A stretch of 64,000 nt of DNA, from NCBI GenBank assembly GCA_002719955.1, contig PBFW01000009.1, forward strand, positions 1-64,000, in the 5' to 3' direction. Under the pieces are notes generated by a model. The model worked only from the letters and a program-made list of their open reading frames with translations. It did no database searches and was not told where the DNA came from. How positions within the stretch are numbered: the first letter of the stretch is position 1; every line of letters starts with the position of its first letter. Positions 1 to 9,185 of the stretch are shown one piece after another. The translations under genes and the position numbers were made by a program. Source of the stretch: Deltaproteobacteria bacterium. GTDB lineage: Bacteria; Myxococcota_A; UBA9160; UBA4427.

Positions 1-39
1 CTCTTCTCTTCTCTTCTCTTCTCTTCTCTTCTCTTCTCT
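1..39. repeat. CTCTT pentanucleotide tandem repeat
   Basis: The window opens with seven perfect copies of the 5-base unit CTCTT and a partial eighth; the array may continue past the left edge. It lies about 210 bases downstream of the hisF stop, and no reading frame of a recognised gene covers it. Such short tandem arrays can change length by slippage. Nothing here shows whether this one has a role. Confidence 0.95.
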
Positions 40-252
40 CGCCAACTCCCTCGATGGAAGCTTCGTCGAATCGCTCTGCGAGGCGTTGGCCCCGAAAAGC
101 TTGGGAGATTCTCCCCCCAGGCTGACGAATGATTGCGCGAAAGGCGTTAAATTTAGCGCAGCGCCCACCCTCAATTCAATCTCTCCCCGCGGGTCTTTCC
201 GCTTTCGATGCGCACCGGCGAGGCTTTCTCGAGCCCTGGGATGTCGTGCTCC

Positions 253-1050
253 TCAGGCGGCGGCCGGTCGACGGACCGGAATCCCGGCCGCCAGGAGTTC
301 TTCCTTTACTTGGCCGACTGTCGTCTCCTTGAAATGGAAGATCGAAGCCGCAAGCGCAGCCTGACAGTGTCCACCCTCGGGGCCGTCCGAGAGCGCGGTC
401 GCCAGATCCGCCGCACTCCCGCCCCCCCCGGACGCGATCACCGGGATCGTAATCCGATCGGCCACCGCTCGAAGCATCGCCAAATCGTAGCCACTCTTGG
501 TGCCATCGCGGTCCATGCTCGTGAGCAGGATCTCCCCGGCCCCGGCTTCCGCAACCTGAGCCGCCCACTCGACGGCGTCGATCCCTGTCTCGTGCCGACC
601 GCCGTGGGTGAAGACCTCCCAGCGCGGGTCTTCACGGTCGCCGGAAACCTGTTTTGCGTCGATCGCAACGACGAGATTGGCGCTGCCGATTTTGGCCGCA
701 GCCTCCGCCACCAGATCGGGCTTTTTGATCGCGGCGGTCATGATCGAAACCTTGTCGGCACCCGCGTTCAGCAGATCGCGGATATCCTGGAGCGACCGAA
801 CCCCGCCCCCCACGCAGAGAGGCATGAAGACGCTCTCCGCCGTACGCGCAACAACATCGAGCAGGATTCCGCGCCCTTCGTGGCTCGCCGTGATATCGAG
901 GAAGGTGATTTCGTCCGCTTCCTGCGCGTCGTAGCGCTGGGCGACTTCGACGGGATCCCCCGCGTCGACGTGGTCGATATATTTGATCCCTTTGACGACG
1001 CGGCCCTGATCGACGTCCAGGCAGGGGATGATCCGCTTCAGCAATGTCAC
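253..1050 (-). CDS. hisF: Imidazole glycerol phosphate synthase subunit HisF
   Basis: Cyclase subunit of IGP synthase. With ammonia delivered by HisH it converts PRFAR to imidazole glycerol phosphate and AICAR in cytoplasmic histidine synthesis. The 265-residue protein is a normal-length (beta/alpha)8 barrel. The two catalytic aspartates are visible at D12 ([12 protein letters not shown]) and D131 (VVAIDAKQV), and the phosphate-binding glycine segments are present (CVGGGVRS near 80, IASGGGGS near 207). The start overlaps the hisA stop by four bases (ATGA), which suggests translational coupling. It is the last gene of the his run in the window. The family assignment is secure. Confidence 0.98.
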   Translation of the reverse strand: MTLLKRIIPCLDVDQGRVVKGIKYIDHVDAGDPVEVAQRYDAQEADEITFLDITASHEGRGILLDVVARTAESVFMPLCVGGGVRSLQDIRDLLNAGADKVSIMTAAIKKPDLVAEAAAKIGSANLVVAIDAKQVSGDREDPRWEVFTHGGRHETGIDAVEWAAQVAEAGAGEILLTSMDRDGTKSGYDLAMLRAVADRITIPVIASGGGGSAADLATALSDGPEGGHCQAALAASIFHFKETTVGQVKEELLAAGIPVRRPAAA

Positions 1051-1850
1051 GCCCCACCTCCCGCTTTGGAACTCGAGAGCTCGCCCGAACCAGCCAGCGC
1101 TTCGACCTGGCGAAGCGCCTCGTCGAGATCGACACCGCCCGTATAGATCGCGCGCCCCACGATGACACCGCAGATTCCCTTGGCGCGCTCCGCTGCGGAG
1201 TCGACGATATCCTGATTCATGGCGACACCGCCGGAGACGATGACCGGAATCCCGATCGATTCGGCCAACGCTGCGGTTTGAGCGATATTAGGTCCCGTGA
1301 GCATGCCGTCTCGAGCGATATCCGTGTAGACGATCGCGGCCACACCCACGTCTTCGAATTTCTTGCCGAGATCGATAGCCGTGGTCTCACTCGCTTCGAG
1401 CCAGCCCTCGACCGCGACGCGGCCCTCGCGCGCATCGATTCCGACGACGATACGACCGGGAAATCTTGCCGCCGCAAGTTTGGTGAGTGCCGGGTCGCGA
1501 AGCGCGATCGTTCCCAGGATCACACGATCGATTCCCCACCCGAGAACTTCTTCGATTCCCTCGAGCGTGCGAAGCCCGCCGCCGAGTTGAACCGGCACCT
1601 GGCCGACCACCGAGAGAATGCGCTTGACCGCATCGCCCGCCGCCGGCACTCCCGCCTTTGCTCCCTCGAGGTCGACCACGTGGAGACGTTTGGTTCCGGC
1701 CTCGCAGAAGCGTTTCGCGACCTTCGCCGGATCGGCGTCGTATACCGTCGCCCGATCGTAATCGCCCTGGGAAAGACGAACGGCCTCACCCCCGAGAAGA
1801 TCGATTGCGGGGATGAGTTCGAAGGGCGCGATCGGTTCCTGTTCGCTCAT
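1047..1850 (-). CDS. hisA: ProFAR isomerase HisA
   Basis: Phosphoribosylformimino-5-aminoimidazole carboxamide ribotide isomerase, the Amadori isomerase that makes the substrate of HisF-HisH. At 267 residues it is slightly longer than usual because of a short N-terminal lead (about 10 residues) before the barrel begins at [17 protein letters not shown]. The paired catalytic aspartates typical of the family are at D17 and D139 (VVGIDAREG). The phosphate-binding segments QLGGGLRT (from residue 89) and IVSGGVA are clear. Both ends overlap their neighbours (hisH upstream, hisF downstream) by four bases, so this is one tightly coupled operon. Confidence 0.98.
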   Translation of the reverse strand: MSEQEPIAPFELIPAIDLLGGEAVRLSQGDYDRATVYDADPAKVAKRFCEAGTKRLHVVDLEGAKAGVPAAGDAVKRILSVVGQVPVQLGGGLRTLEGIEEVLGWGIDRVILGTIALRDPALTKLAAARFPGRIVVGIDAREGRVAVEGWLEASETTAIDLGKKFEDVGVAAIVYTDIARDGMLTGPNIAQTAALAESIGIPVIVSGGVAMNQDIVDSAAERAKGICGVIVGRAIYTGGVDLDEALRQVEALAGSGELSSSKAGGGA

Positions 1851-2488
1851 CGACCTGCCTCCAACCAGGCTCGATAGGCGTCGAGCAGGCGTTTGCCCGC
1901 GGATTGACTCTTCTCCGGATGGAATTGAATCGCGAATACATTGTCTTTGGCGATCGCAGCGCAGAACGTCCCACCATAATCAGCGCGACCGACGATGATC
2001 TCGGGATCCGTCGGCTCGGGCCGATAGGAGTGAACGAAATAATAGACATCGCGTTCGGGCAAGGCCTCGATCATCGGGTGATCGCCTTCGAAACGGACTT
2101 CATTCCAACCGATATGCGGCACCAGAAGCGGTTGGCCGTCGGTGTCCTTGTCGGGAAAACGCGTGACCCGTCCGCGGAGCTGACCGAGGCCAGGGGTCGA
2201 ACCGTGCTCCGTACCCTCTCCGAATAAAAGCTGAAGACCAAAGCAGATTCCGAGATAGGGTCGACCATGGGTCGTCACCTCGCGGATGGCATCCGCGAGC
2301 CCCGCCTCTTCGAGTGCATTCACCGCATCCCGAAACGCGCCGACACCCGGCAAGAGCACACCGTCGGCCCCGCGCACGACGGCGGGGTCACTCGTGACGA
2401 CCGGATCGAGATCCGAACGTTCGAGCGCCTTGGCGACGCTCCGGATATTTCCGGCGCCGTAATCGACGAGCGCGATCCGGGGACGCAT
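1847..2488 (-). CDS. hisH: Imidazole glycerol phosphate synthase glutaminase subunit HisH
   Basis: Class I glutamine amidotransferase that hydrolyses glutamine and channels ammonia to HisF. I set the start at the ATG at 2488, giving MRPRIALVDYGAGN and a normal 213-residue protein. The open frame continues upstream to 2614, but that part lies inside hisB and has no family similarity. The triad is visible: nucleophile C82 in LGICFGLQLLFG, and H190 with E192 in QFHPEKS. The oxyanion segment VDYGAGNIRS is near the N terminus. The start is four bases after the hisB stop and the stop overlaps hisA, so it sits mid-operon. Confidence 0.98.
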   Translation of the reverse strand: MRPRIALVDYGAGNIRSVAKALERSDLDPVVTSDPAVVRGADGVLLPGVGAFRDAVNALEEAGLADAIREVTTHGRPYLGICFGLQLLFGEGTEHGSTPGLGQLRGRVTRFPDKDTDGQPLLVPHIGWNEVRFEGDHPMIEALPERDVYYFVHSYRPEPTDPEIIVGRADYGGTFCAAIAKDNVFAIQFHPEKSQSAGKRLLDAYRAWLEAGR

Positions 2489-2492
2489 CTGC

Positions 2493-3110
2493 CTAGAGGG
2501 CCCCCTTGACGGTCGGCAGCCCGATCTCGCGCGGATCCATTGCCACGGCATCGCGCAACGCCCGAGCCACGCCCTTGAAGGCGGCCTCGACGACGTGGTG
2601 AGGACTCTTCCCATATCGCTTCTCGATATGCAGATCGAGACCCGCGCTCTGGGAGAAAGCGTGCATGAAATCCTCGCTCAGCGACGCGTCAAAATCGCCG
2701 ATGCGATCGTTCTCGAGAGCAAGTCGGCAGACGAGATAGGGTCGATTCGAGACATCGACCGCGACCTCGACCTTCGACTCCGCCATGGGCAGCACGCAGG
2801 CACCGAACCGGCGAATCCCCGCCGCGCTGCCAAGCGCCTCGCGAAAGGCCTGGCCGAGAGAAATCCCGACATCTTCGACGGTGTGGTGCAGGTCGACCGC
2901 GATATCGCCCTTGGCCGCGATCTCGAGATCGAAGAGGCCGTGGCGAGCGAAGGATTCCAGCATGTGGTCGAAGAAGGGGATTCCCGTCGACACGCTGTAT
3001 TGGCCCGAGCCATCCAGGTCGATTCGGATCTGGATATCGGTTTCCTTGGTCTTGCGGGTGACGCTGGCCGTACGACTCGCGCCCGTCGGGTTCTTCGCTT
3101 TCGGTGACAT
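2493..3110 (-). CDS. hisB: Imidazoleglycerol-phosphate dehydratase HisB
   Basis: Mn-dependent dehydratase that converts imidazole glycerol phosphate to imidazole acetol phosphate. The 205-residue protein is the monofunctional form; no histidinol-phosphatase domain is fused. Metal-ligand motifs typical of the family are all seen: FFDHMLESFARHG, DLHHTVEDVGI and SPHHVVEAAFKG. A short basic N-terminal lead of about 20 residues precedes the conserved core. About 190 bases separate it from hisD upstream, the widest gap in this his run, so an internal promoter or mRNA processing site may lie there. Confidence 0.97.
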   Translation of the reverse strand: MSPKAKNPTGASRTASVTRKTKETDIQIRIDLDGSGQYSVSTGIPFFDHMLESFARHGLFDLEIAAKGDIAVDLHHTVEDVGISLGQAFREALGSAAGIRRFGACVLPMAESKVEVAVDVSNRPYLVCRLALENDRIGDFDASLSEDFMHAFSQSAGLDLHIEKRYGKSPHHVVEAAFKGVARALRDAVAMDPREIGLPTVKGAL

Positions 3111-3300
3111 CAGTCGGTCTCCGCCGGCGCTCGCGACACTCGTCGAGAGAGCGGAATGGTCTGGGAAGGCGGGAGCTTAACGGCTCTTTCGCCCCCGCGC
3201 GCGCGATCTGCCCCAACCCGCCAGACGATCCCCGGGCGCTGGCAGGCAACCCTCAGCCCAGCGGGTCTGCGGCGAGCGCTGTTCGATCGGTCGAAGGAAG

Positions 3301-4662
3301 TTACGCCTCGACCTCGCGGGCCGCTTCGCGCTCACGCCGTGCCCGGCGGATCTTCTGAAGCCGCAACTCCACCGAAGCGCCGTGGCCGGTCAGGCCCTCG
3401 ACATTGGCGAGACGGACGATATCCGCGCCCAGTTCACGAAGCTTCGGCGGTTCGAATTTCATGAATGTCGTTCTCTTCATGAAATCCTCCACACCGAGGG
3501 GTGAGAAGAAGCGCGATGTTCCCCCTGTGGGGAGAACGTGATTCGGGCCCGCCATATAATCGCCGACGGCGACCGGCGTATAATGCCCCATGAAGATCGC
3601 GCCGGCGTTCTCGATCTCTTTCGAGGTCTTTTCGGGATCCTCGACCGCGAGGACAAGATGCTCCGCAGCGTATTCCTCCGAGAGCCGAACCGATTCGGCG
3701 AGGTTCTTCGTCACGATGATTGCGCCGCGGGCCTTGATCGACTTGGTCGCGATGGCGGAGCGGTCGAGCGCCTTGATCTGGCGCGTGATCTGTTCCTGCA
3801 CGCGGGGCACGAGCCCCTTCACGTGGGTGATGAGCACGGCCTGGGCGAGTTCGTCGTGTTCGGCCTGGCTGATCAGATCGGCGGCCAACCACGCGGGGGT
3901 CGCGCTGCGATCGGCGATGATGCAGACCTCGGTCGGCCCGGCTTCACTGTCGATGCCCACTTCCCCGAAAACCTGCCTCTTTGCGGTCGCCACCCAGATG
4001 CTGCCCGGGCCGGTGATCTTGTCGACACGCGGGACACTTTCGGTCCCGATCGCGAGGGCGGCGACGGCGTGCGCACCCCCCATCTTGAAGACGCGGTGGA
4101 CACCGGACACGCGGGCGGCCATCAGCACCTCGGGTCGAATCGTTCCGTCCGCCTCGGGCGGTGTCGCCATCAAGATCTCGGGAACTTCGACAACCGACGC
4201 AGGAATCGCGTTCATTACGACGGAAGAGGGGTAGACAGCGGTGCCACCGGGTACGTAGAGACCCACGCGAGAAAGCGGCCTGACGCGCTGGCCCATATAG
4301 CCACCGCCTTCTTCGCGCATCTCCCAGCTCGAGGGAATGCGCTTGCGATGAAACTCTCGAACACGCATGGAGGCCTTGCCGATCGCAGCACGATCCGCAC
4401 TATCGACCCGATCACAGCCATCGTCCCATTCGTCATTGGTGACTTCGAATGTCGCTAGCTTCGCTCCGTCGAATTTACGGATGAACGTTCGAAGCGCTTC
4501 GTCTCCGCCGGAACGCACGTCGGCGATGATCTTGGCGACATCCTTCTCGACGTCGAGCACGCTGTCGATGCGTCGATTACAGACGGATTGCCAGTTCTCG
4601 GCAAACTTCGCGTCGTCCTGCTTGAAGACACGCATCAATTTCGCTGTCGCTTTAGCGGCCAT
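3301..4662 (-). CDS. hisD: Histidinol dehydrogenase HisD
   Basis: Zn- and NAD-dependent enzyme for the last two steps of histidine synthesis, L-histidinol to L-histidine. It has 453 residues, a little longer than common homologues because of a charged C-terminal tail. Visible family segments are GLYVPGGTAVYPSSVVM (134-150), DKITGPGSIWVATAKR (214-229), AGPTEVCIIAD (241-251), the zinc-site region ISQAEHD (264-270), the catalytic Glu-His pair in YAAEH (E334, H335) and AGPNHVLPTGG (371-381). It heads the his genes in this window. No hisG lies upstream, where related genomes often carry it. Confidence 0.97.
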   Translation of the reverse strand: MAAKATAKLMRVFKQDDAKFAENWQSVCNRRIDSVLDVEKDVAKIIADVRSGGDEALRTFIRKFDGAKLATFEVTNDEWDDGCDRVDSADRAAIGKASMRVREFHRKRIPSSWEMREEGGGYMGQRVRPLSRVGLYVPGGTAVYPSSVVMNAIPASVVEVPEILMATPPEADGTIRPEVLMAARVSGVHRVFKMGGAHAVAALAIGTESVPRVDKITGPGSIWVATAKRQVFGEVGIDSEAGPTEVCIIADRSATPAWLAADLISQAEHDELAQAVLITHVKGLVPRVQEQITRQIKALDRSAIATKSIKARGAIIVTKNLAESVRLSEEYAAEHLVLAVEDPEKTSKEIENAGAIFMGHYTPVAVGDYMAGPNHVLPTGGTSRFFSPLGVEDFMKRTTFMKFEPPKLRELGADIVRLANVEGLTGHGASVELRLQKIRRARREREAAREVEA

Positions 4663-4797
4663 ATGCCCACCCCCTGCCCAACGTGAGGAACTCCATCCCT
4701 CCGCGTCCGGCGACTCCTCTCGTCGGTGTCACAGGGACACGCGGAAGAGCTTCGATCCATTATTCAGCCCGATTCACTCGGCGCCTTTTCTCTGCCC

Positions 4798-5778
4798 CTA
4801 TTTCATCGGCCATCGGGCCCCGACGACCCTCGGTCGACTCGCCAGATCGAAGCGACGTTCCACATCGACAAATCCTGCCTGCACCAGCTCCTCTTCGACC
4901 CTCTCCGTCTGTTCGGGAGAGAGCTCGATCCCGAGCCATCCACCTGGAGAGAGATGATCACCTGCCTCGGCCACCAATCGCCGGATCACCTCGAGCCCGT
5001 CCTGCCCTGCGAACAGCGCCATCTCGGGCTCGTGCGACAACTCCGGAGGACACGACCCGATATCGGCCCTCGCCACGTAGGGCGGGTTCGAAACGATCAG
5101 GTCGAATCGCTCTGAAGCGACCGGCTGAAAAAGGTCACCTTCCAGAAGACGAAGCCTCTCTCTCGTATGCAAACGATCGGCATTTGCAGCTGCAATCTGT
5201 AGCGCTGGCTTGGAAAGATCTGTCGCCGTGATCTGGGCGAGGGGAAGTTCCGACGCGAGAGAGAGGGCGATCGCACCCGAACCCGTCCCAACATCCAAGA
5301 TCCGAAAGGGCGACACCGAATCGGAATCCTGAGCCACCGCGACCGCCTTCGAGAGCGCGAATTCGACCAGCGTCTCCGTCTCGGGACGAGGCGTCAACAC
5401 ATCCCGGGTCACCTCGAACGTGAGTGACCAGAACTCCCGAACCCCGAGTAGCTGCGAAACCGGCACCCGCTCCCGAGCGCGACGCTGGACCAGCGCCCGA
5501 TATCGGTCCCGTTCCTCGGGAAGAACGGGCTTCTCATAATCTATATAGAGCCTTAGCCGCTCGGTCTCGAGGGCGTGGGCCAGAAGGAGCTCAGCATCCA
5601 GGCGCGCCGAATCAATTCCGCTGCGACTGAAATAATCCGTCGTCCACTTCAGCAGCTCGAGAACGGTCCAGGTCTTGTCGCCGGCGGCCGGGCCCCGGGC
5701 GCTTCCCGTCATGCCACACAGATCCTTTCCAGCCTTGCCGACCGGCGAAATCCGCATCTGATCACTCACGCGATTCAC
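4798..5778 (-). CDS. prmC: Release factor glutamine N5-methyltransferase PrmC
   Basis: SAM-dependent enzyme that methylates the glutamine of the GGQ loop of release factors, including the product of the adjacent prfA. The 326-residue frame has the SAM-binding segment LDVGTGSGAIALSL (161-174) and the substrate-glutamine motif NPPY (231-234). The start is the GTG at 5778, seven bases beyond the prfA stop, with TAGGAA just upstream as a plausible ribosome site. ATGs at residues 8 and 23 are alternatives, and the family homology only starts near residue 38. Coupling to prfA is the usual arrangement for this enzyme and its substrate. Confidence 0.95.
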   Translation of the reverse strand: MNRVSDQMRISPVGKAGKDLCGMTGSARGPAAGDKTWTVLELLKWTTDYFSRSGIDSARLDAELLLAHALETERLRLYIDYEKPVLPEERDRYRALVQRRARERVPVSQLLGVREFWSLTFEVTRDVLTPRPETETLVEFALSKAVAVAQDSDSVSPFRILDVGTGSGAIALSLASELPLAQITATDLSKPALQIAAANADRLHTRERLRLLEGDLFQPVASERFDLIVSNPPYVARADIGSCPPELSHEPEMALFAGQDGLEVIRRLVAEAGDHLSPGGWLGIELSPEQTERVEEELVQAGFVDVERRFDLASRPRVVGARWPMK

Positions 5779-5784
5779 CCATTC

Positions 5785-6876
5785 CTAGCCGTCTTGGCCA
5801 GGAGCCTCGAACTCGCCCTCTTTGGCCGCCGCGATCTGCGCGTGCACGGCATTCAGCAACTCGTCCATCTCGCCGGCGAGGACCTGATCGAGCTTGTGGA
5901 GCGTGACGCCCGCCCGATGATCGGTCACGCGGCTCTGGGGGAAATTGTACGTACGGATCTTTTCGCTTCGCTCACCGGTTCCGACCTGCGAACGCCGCTC
6001 CGTCGCACGGGCCGCATTCGCACGATCCTCCTCGAGCGCAAGGAGCCGCGACCGAAGCACCGTCATCGCCTTCGCCTTGTTCTTGTGCTGTGATTTCTCG
6101 TCCTGACATTGCACGATCAGACCACTCGGTAGATGCGTGATGCGAACCGCCGAATCCGTCGTGTTCACACTCTGTCCACCTGGGCCCCCGGCGCGCATCA
6201 CGTCGATTCGCAGATCTTCGCTCTTGATGTCGACATCGACATCTTCCGCTTCCGGCATCACCGCGACGGTCACGGTCGAGGTGTGGATGCGACCCTGGCT
6301 CTCGGTGGTGGGAACGCGTTGGACCCGATGAACGCCCTTCTCGTATTTGAAGCGGCTGAAGACATCGGAGCCCGAAATCGAAGCGATGATCTCCTTGAAA
6401 CCCCCACCGTCGGTCTCCGAAACGGACATCGTATCGATCTTCCAGTTCATGCTTTCCGCATAACGTGTGTACATCCGGAAGAGATCGGCCGCGAAGAGCG
6501 CTGCCTCGTCACCGCCGGTCCCCGCACGAATCTCAAAGATCGCGTTCTTCTCGTCGTTCGGATCCCTGGGCGTCAGCAGGACCCGCAGCTCGGTCTCGAG
6601 CCCCAGCAACTCTTCGTCGAGGCGTTCGATCTCGCTCCGAGCCAACTCCTGCATCTCGGGATCCTCGTCCTCGAGCATCGCCTTCGCGTCCGCGAGCTCG
6701 CCGACCGCCGTCCGATAGCGCACGCCGATTTCGAGGAGCGGGCGCAGCGAACCGAGGCGCCTGCCGAGCTTCTCGATCGTGCCAGGCTCCTTTCCCACAT
6801 CGGGGTCGGAAAGCTGGATCTCGAGATCACGGCTTCGGGCTTCGGCCTCTGCGATGCGTTCCAGAAAATCGGCCAC
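5785..6876 (-). CDS. prfA: Peptide chain release factor 1
   Basis: Reads UAA and UAG in the ribosomal A site and triggers peptide release. I placed the start at the GTG at 6876 (VADFLERIAEAE), giving 363 residues, the usual RF1 length. A TTG at 6951 would add 25 residues rich in Pro and Arg without family likeness. The anticodon-like tripeptide is PTT (about 189-191, in RVQRVPTTESQGR), the RF1 form rather than RF2's SPF. The catalytic GGQ is at about 233-235 (RAGGPGGQSVNTT). prmC follows seven bases after the stop. An L31 gene, often found next to prfA, is not present here. Confidence 0.96.
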   Translation of the reverse strand: MADFLERIAEAEARSRDLEIQLSDPDVGKEPGTIEKLGRRLGSLRPLLEIGVRYRTAVGELADAKAMLEDEDPEMQELARSEIERLDEELLGLETELRVLLTPRDPNDEKNAIFEIRAGTGGDEAALFAADLFRMYTRYAESMNWKIDTMSVSETDGGGFKEIIASISGSDVFSRFKYEKGVHRVQRVPTTESQGRIHTSTVTVAVMPEAEDVDVDIKSEDLRIDVMRAGGPGGQSVNTTDSAVRITHLPSGLIVQCQDEKSQHKNKAKAMTVLRSRLLALEEDRANAARATERRSQVGTGERSEKIRTYNFPQSRVTDHRAGVTLHKLDQVLAGEMDELLNAVHAQIAAAKEGEFEAPGQDG

Positions 6877-7161
6877 GGGATTCGCTCGGGGTAGGCCCGG
6901 GCTGAGCGGGCAGAGTGGATCGCCCGCTCGAGGCGGACGGGAAACAATCAAATTCTCGTTGGTTTTTCGCGCAGTTCGGTCTCACCAGGGACGCGCGAGG
7001 CAGAGGCTAATGGGGGTCGGGGGGAGGTGCAAGGATCGAGGCCACGGGAGGGGATGTGCAGAGAAGGGACGCGAGAGCGCGCCGCCGAGCGAGCGCGCCG
7101 GTCCCCTCTCCAAACCGCACGGTCCCGGCCGGGGTCTCCCTTGGAAGACGGCTACCTCGAT

Positions 7162-7335
7162 CGACCCCCGCGCCTGCTCGACCGCGTTCGATCCGCCATC
7201 CGTCTTCGCCACATGAGTCGGAGAACCGAACACACCTACGTGGGCTGGATTCGTCGTTTCATCCGATACCACGGCGTTCGTCACCCGGACGAGATGGGAG
7301 CCACCGAGGTCGTCGAGTTCCTCACCCATCTCGCC
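7162..7335 (+). pseudogene. N-terminal stub of an integron-type tyrosine integrase
   Basis: About 58 codons match the SAM-like N-terminal domain of IntI-type integrases: PPRLLDRVRSAIRLRHMS, RTEHTYVGWIRRFI and the end FLTHLA, with GVRHPDEMG between them. The similarity stops near 7335 and the catalytic domain with the Arg-His-Arg-Tyr residues is missing. Directly after the break, the opposite strand carries a transposase N terminus. The frame upstream to 7027 is low-complexity Arg-rich and probably not coding. Inference: this is a dead remnant left by rearrangement at the prfA-side edge of the accessory block. No attC or attI site could be recognised by eye. Confidence 0.75.
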
Positions 7336-7336
7336 G

Positions 7337-7447
7337 ACAGGCCCTGCCGACGGGGCCGATCTTCTCGGCGTACTCAATGACTCTCTTCTTTCGCCTGATC
7401 TCACGTTGATCTTCGGTCTCCTTGATCCTCCGGATTGTCCCCCGTCG
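7337..7447 (-). mobile_element. N-terminal transposase fragment with a possible IS end (IS481/IS3-like)
   Basis: Read on the minus strand from about 7447 to 7337, the frame gives RRIKETEDQREIRRKKRVIE followed by YAEKIGPVGRAC. This resembles the leading helix-turn-helix of IS481/IS3-like DDE transposases, where a residue run of the type KACRYFGI normally follows. Here the frame breaks at the junction with the integrase stub. Upstream on the same strand, TGTGTGAAATTACAGATTC (7489 down to about 7471) could be the element's terminal repeat; no partner end was found. There is no good in-frame ATG in front of the fragment. It is a truncated, inactive element. The family is inferred from pattern, not from alignment. 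Confidence 0.55.
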
Positions 7448-7864
7448 TCATAATGACAGGGTGTCCGGCTGAATCTGTAATTTCACACAATTCCAAGCGC
7501 GGCCGCCTGGCGCAAAGGCACAGCCTCACACGACCATCACCGGGGCGCCTCACTCCTTACAGGAAGATCGAAGCACTGACATTGCCGAGAGGCCTCGGAT
7601 TGGCTGAAAAGCACCGGCTCCCACGCCACCAACCGGTCCGACACGACGCGCTGATGAAATCGACCAACGAAGTCTGCTCCAAGCGATGGTCCCATCGCCC
7701 TCTATCGGACACTGAAGGGCTCCAAACTTCGCGCTGCTATGCTCAGGTCGCAGCGAAGAGCCGCCCACCAACGGGCACAGCCGGGCGTTGGTCCGCGCGA
7801 AGCCCTTGTAGCGCCAGCAGGAACATTCAGTGCGTCGAGTGAGGAACCAAAGCGCGTGCCCCAA
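7448..7864. other. Non-coding stretch between IS remnant and SDR gene
   Basis: I recognise no gene in these roughly 400 bases. The first 45 may be the outer end of the IS remnant. The rest has short open frames in several phases without family likeness, and probably holds the promoter of the downstream SDR gene. A GAGGAA ribosome site is at 7841-7846. Confidence 0.5.
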
Positions 7865-8746
7865 ATGAACCTCGAGGGAAAGGCAGCCGTCGTAGCGGGC
7901 TCAAGCCGTGGTATCGGCCGTGCGGTTGCGCTCGCGCTAGCGGCGGAGGGAGCGGCCGTCGTCGTCAACGGACGCCTAGCGGGCGCCGTCGAAGATGTCA
8001 CTTCTGAGATCCGTGCAACCGGGGCTCGCGCCGAAGCACTCGTTGGATCCGCGAGCGATTTCCGAATTGCTCGCGAACTCATCGAGTGCTGCGTCGATCA
8101 GTTCAGAGGCATCGATATCCTCGTGAACTGCGTCGGAATTTCGGAGCCGGAGGGCTCCTCGATACTGAACCTGACTTCAGAGGCATGGACCGAACTCATT
8201 GATTCGCACCTGACCGCCACCTTCAATACTTGTCGCCACGCGGCGCCGTTGATGGTCAAGCAGCGCGCCGGGTCGATCGTCAACACCAGCTCACACGCAT
8301 ACCTTGGTTATTACGGCGGGACCGGGTACCCGGCCGGCAAAGGTGGTGTCAACAGTCTCACATTCGCAATCGCAGCGGAGCTGCATGAGCACGGGGTGCG
8401 TGCAAACGCCGTATGCCCTGGCGCCAGGACCCGGCTCAACACCGGACCTCAGTACGAGGCAAAGATCCTCGAGCTCCACCGGCGCGGCATCATGGATGAC
8501 CATCAGCGAGACCTATCTCTGAGTCCAACGGCACCGGAGCTCGTGGGGCCGCTCTACGTCTACCTCTCGAGCGAACTCTCGAGCCAAGTCACGGGGCACG
8601 TATTTACCGCGTCGGGCGGCTACGTCGGAGTCCACGCAACTCTTGGCAAGGAGACGCTACTGGCGTTCCGCGATGCGGTGGCAGGGCCTTGGCCCTTGGG
8701 TGAGCTCGCCGAGGAGATCTCGACGCACTTCGAGAGTACGCCCTAG
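7865..8746 (+). CDS. SDR family NAD(P)-dependent oxidoreductase
   Basis: Classical short-chain dehydrogenase, a soluble Rossmann-fold enzyme acting on an alcohol or ketone; the substrate is unknown. From the ATG at 7865 it has 293 residues. The cofactor motif is GSSRGIGRA (12-20), the structural segment VNCVG (87-91) replaces the usual NNAG, and the catalytic residues are S142 or S143, Y155 and K159 (YPAGK). A C-terminal extension of about 30 residues follows the fold. The GAGGAA site at 7841-7846 fits a GTG at 7856 better (nine bases) than the ATG (18 bases), so three more residues are possible. It lies in the accessory block and may have been acquired. Confidence 0.9.
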   Translation: MNLEGKAAVVAGSSRGIGRAVALALAAEGAAVVVNGRLAGAVEDVTSEIRATGARAEALVGSASDFRIARELIECCVDQFRGIDILVNCVGISEPEGSSILNLTSEAWTELIDSHLTATFNTCRHAAPLMVKQRAGSIVNTSSHAYLGYYGGTGYPAGKGGVNSLTFAIAAELHEHGVRANAVCPGARTRLNTGPQYEAKILELHRRGIMDDHQRDLSLSPTAPELVGPLYVYLSSELSSQVTGHVFTASGGYVGVHATLGKETLLAFRDAVAGPWPLGELAEEISTHFESTP

Positions 8747-8969
8747 ACCGTTCTCGCTGTGGGCCGTTCGCGCAAGAGCGTCTGCTTCAGGGTCTCGTGT
8801 CCAGGTCATGACTCCTCGCCCTCGACAAGTCCGAAAAGTTTCGACGATGCACAGGGGCCGAACCGCAGGTCGCCAGAGTCTGGCGGGGCGGAGGGCGGTC
8901 GCCCCACGATCTCGAACCCGACGAGCTGATCCAGTACCTGGTGCTTGTCCCTGCATTTTCCGCCACTGA

Positions 8970-9185
8970 GAAAACGTCTACCCGCAGCTCGATCTGCGCG
9001 CTTCCTCCGCGGATCCCGTGTGGGAAAGCTGGGAGAAGACATCGACCGCGTTTCTTCCCGAGGCCGGAATTCGGTTGGGCTGGGCGAGGAACCGGGACCG
9101 CTTCGGAAATCAGTTCTGCAACTATGTGGACTCGCTTCTCGGTGAGCTGCCCACCGTCCAGGCCGACGAAACGGACGTTGAATAG
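8970..9185 (+). pseudogene. Unidentified gene remnant (C-terminal 71 codons)
   Basis: After a stop at 8967-8969 the frame runs to a TAG at 9183-9185 and reads like genuine protein. It includes VYPQLDLRASSADPVWESW, FLPEAGIRLGWARNRDRFG and NQFCNYVDSLLGELPTV, then an acidic end, but has no start codon. Another frame just upstream (DLEPDELIQYLVLVPAFSA, to about 8961) has similar character, as if one gene had been split by an indel near 8965. I do not recognise the family. The lack of a start and the upstream stop mark it as a decayed gene in the accessory block. Confidence 0.4.
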
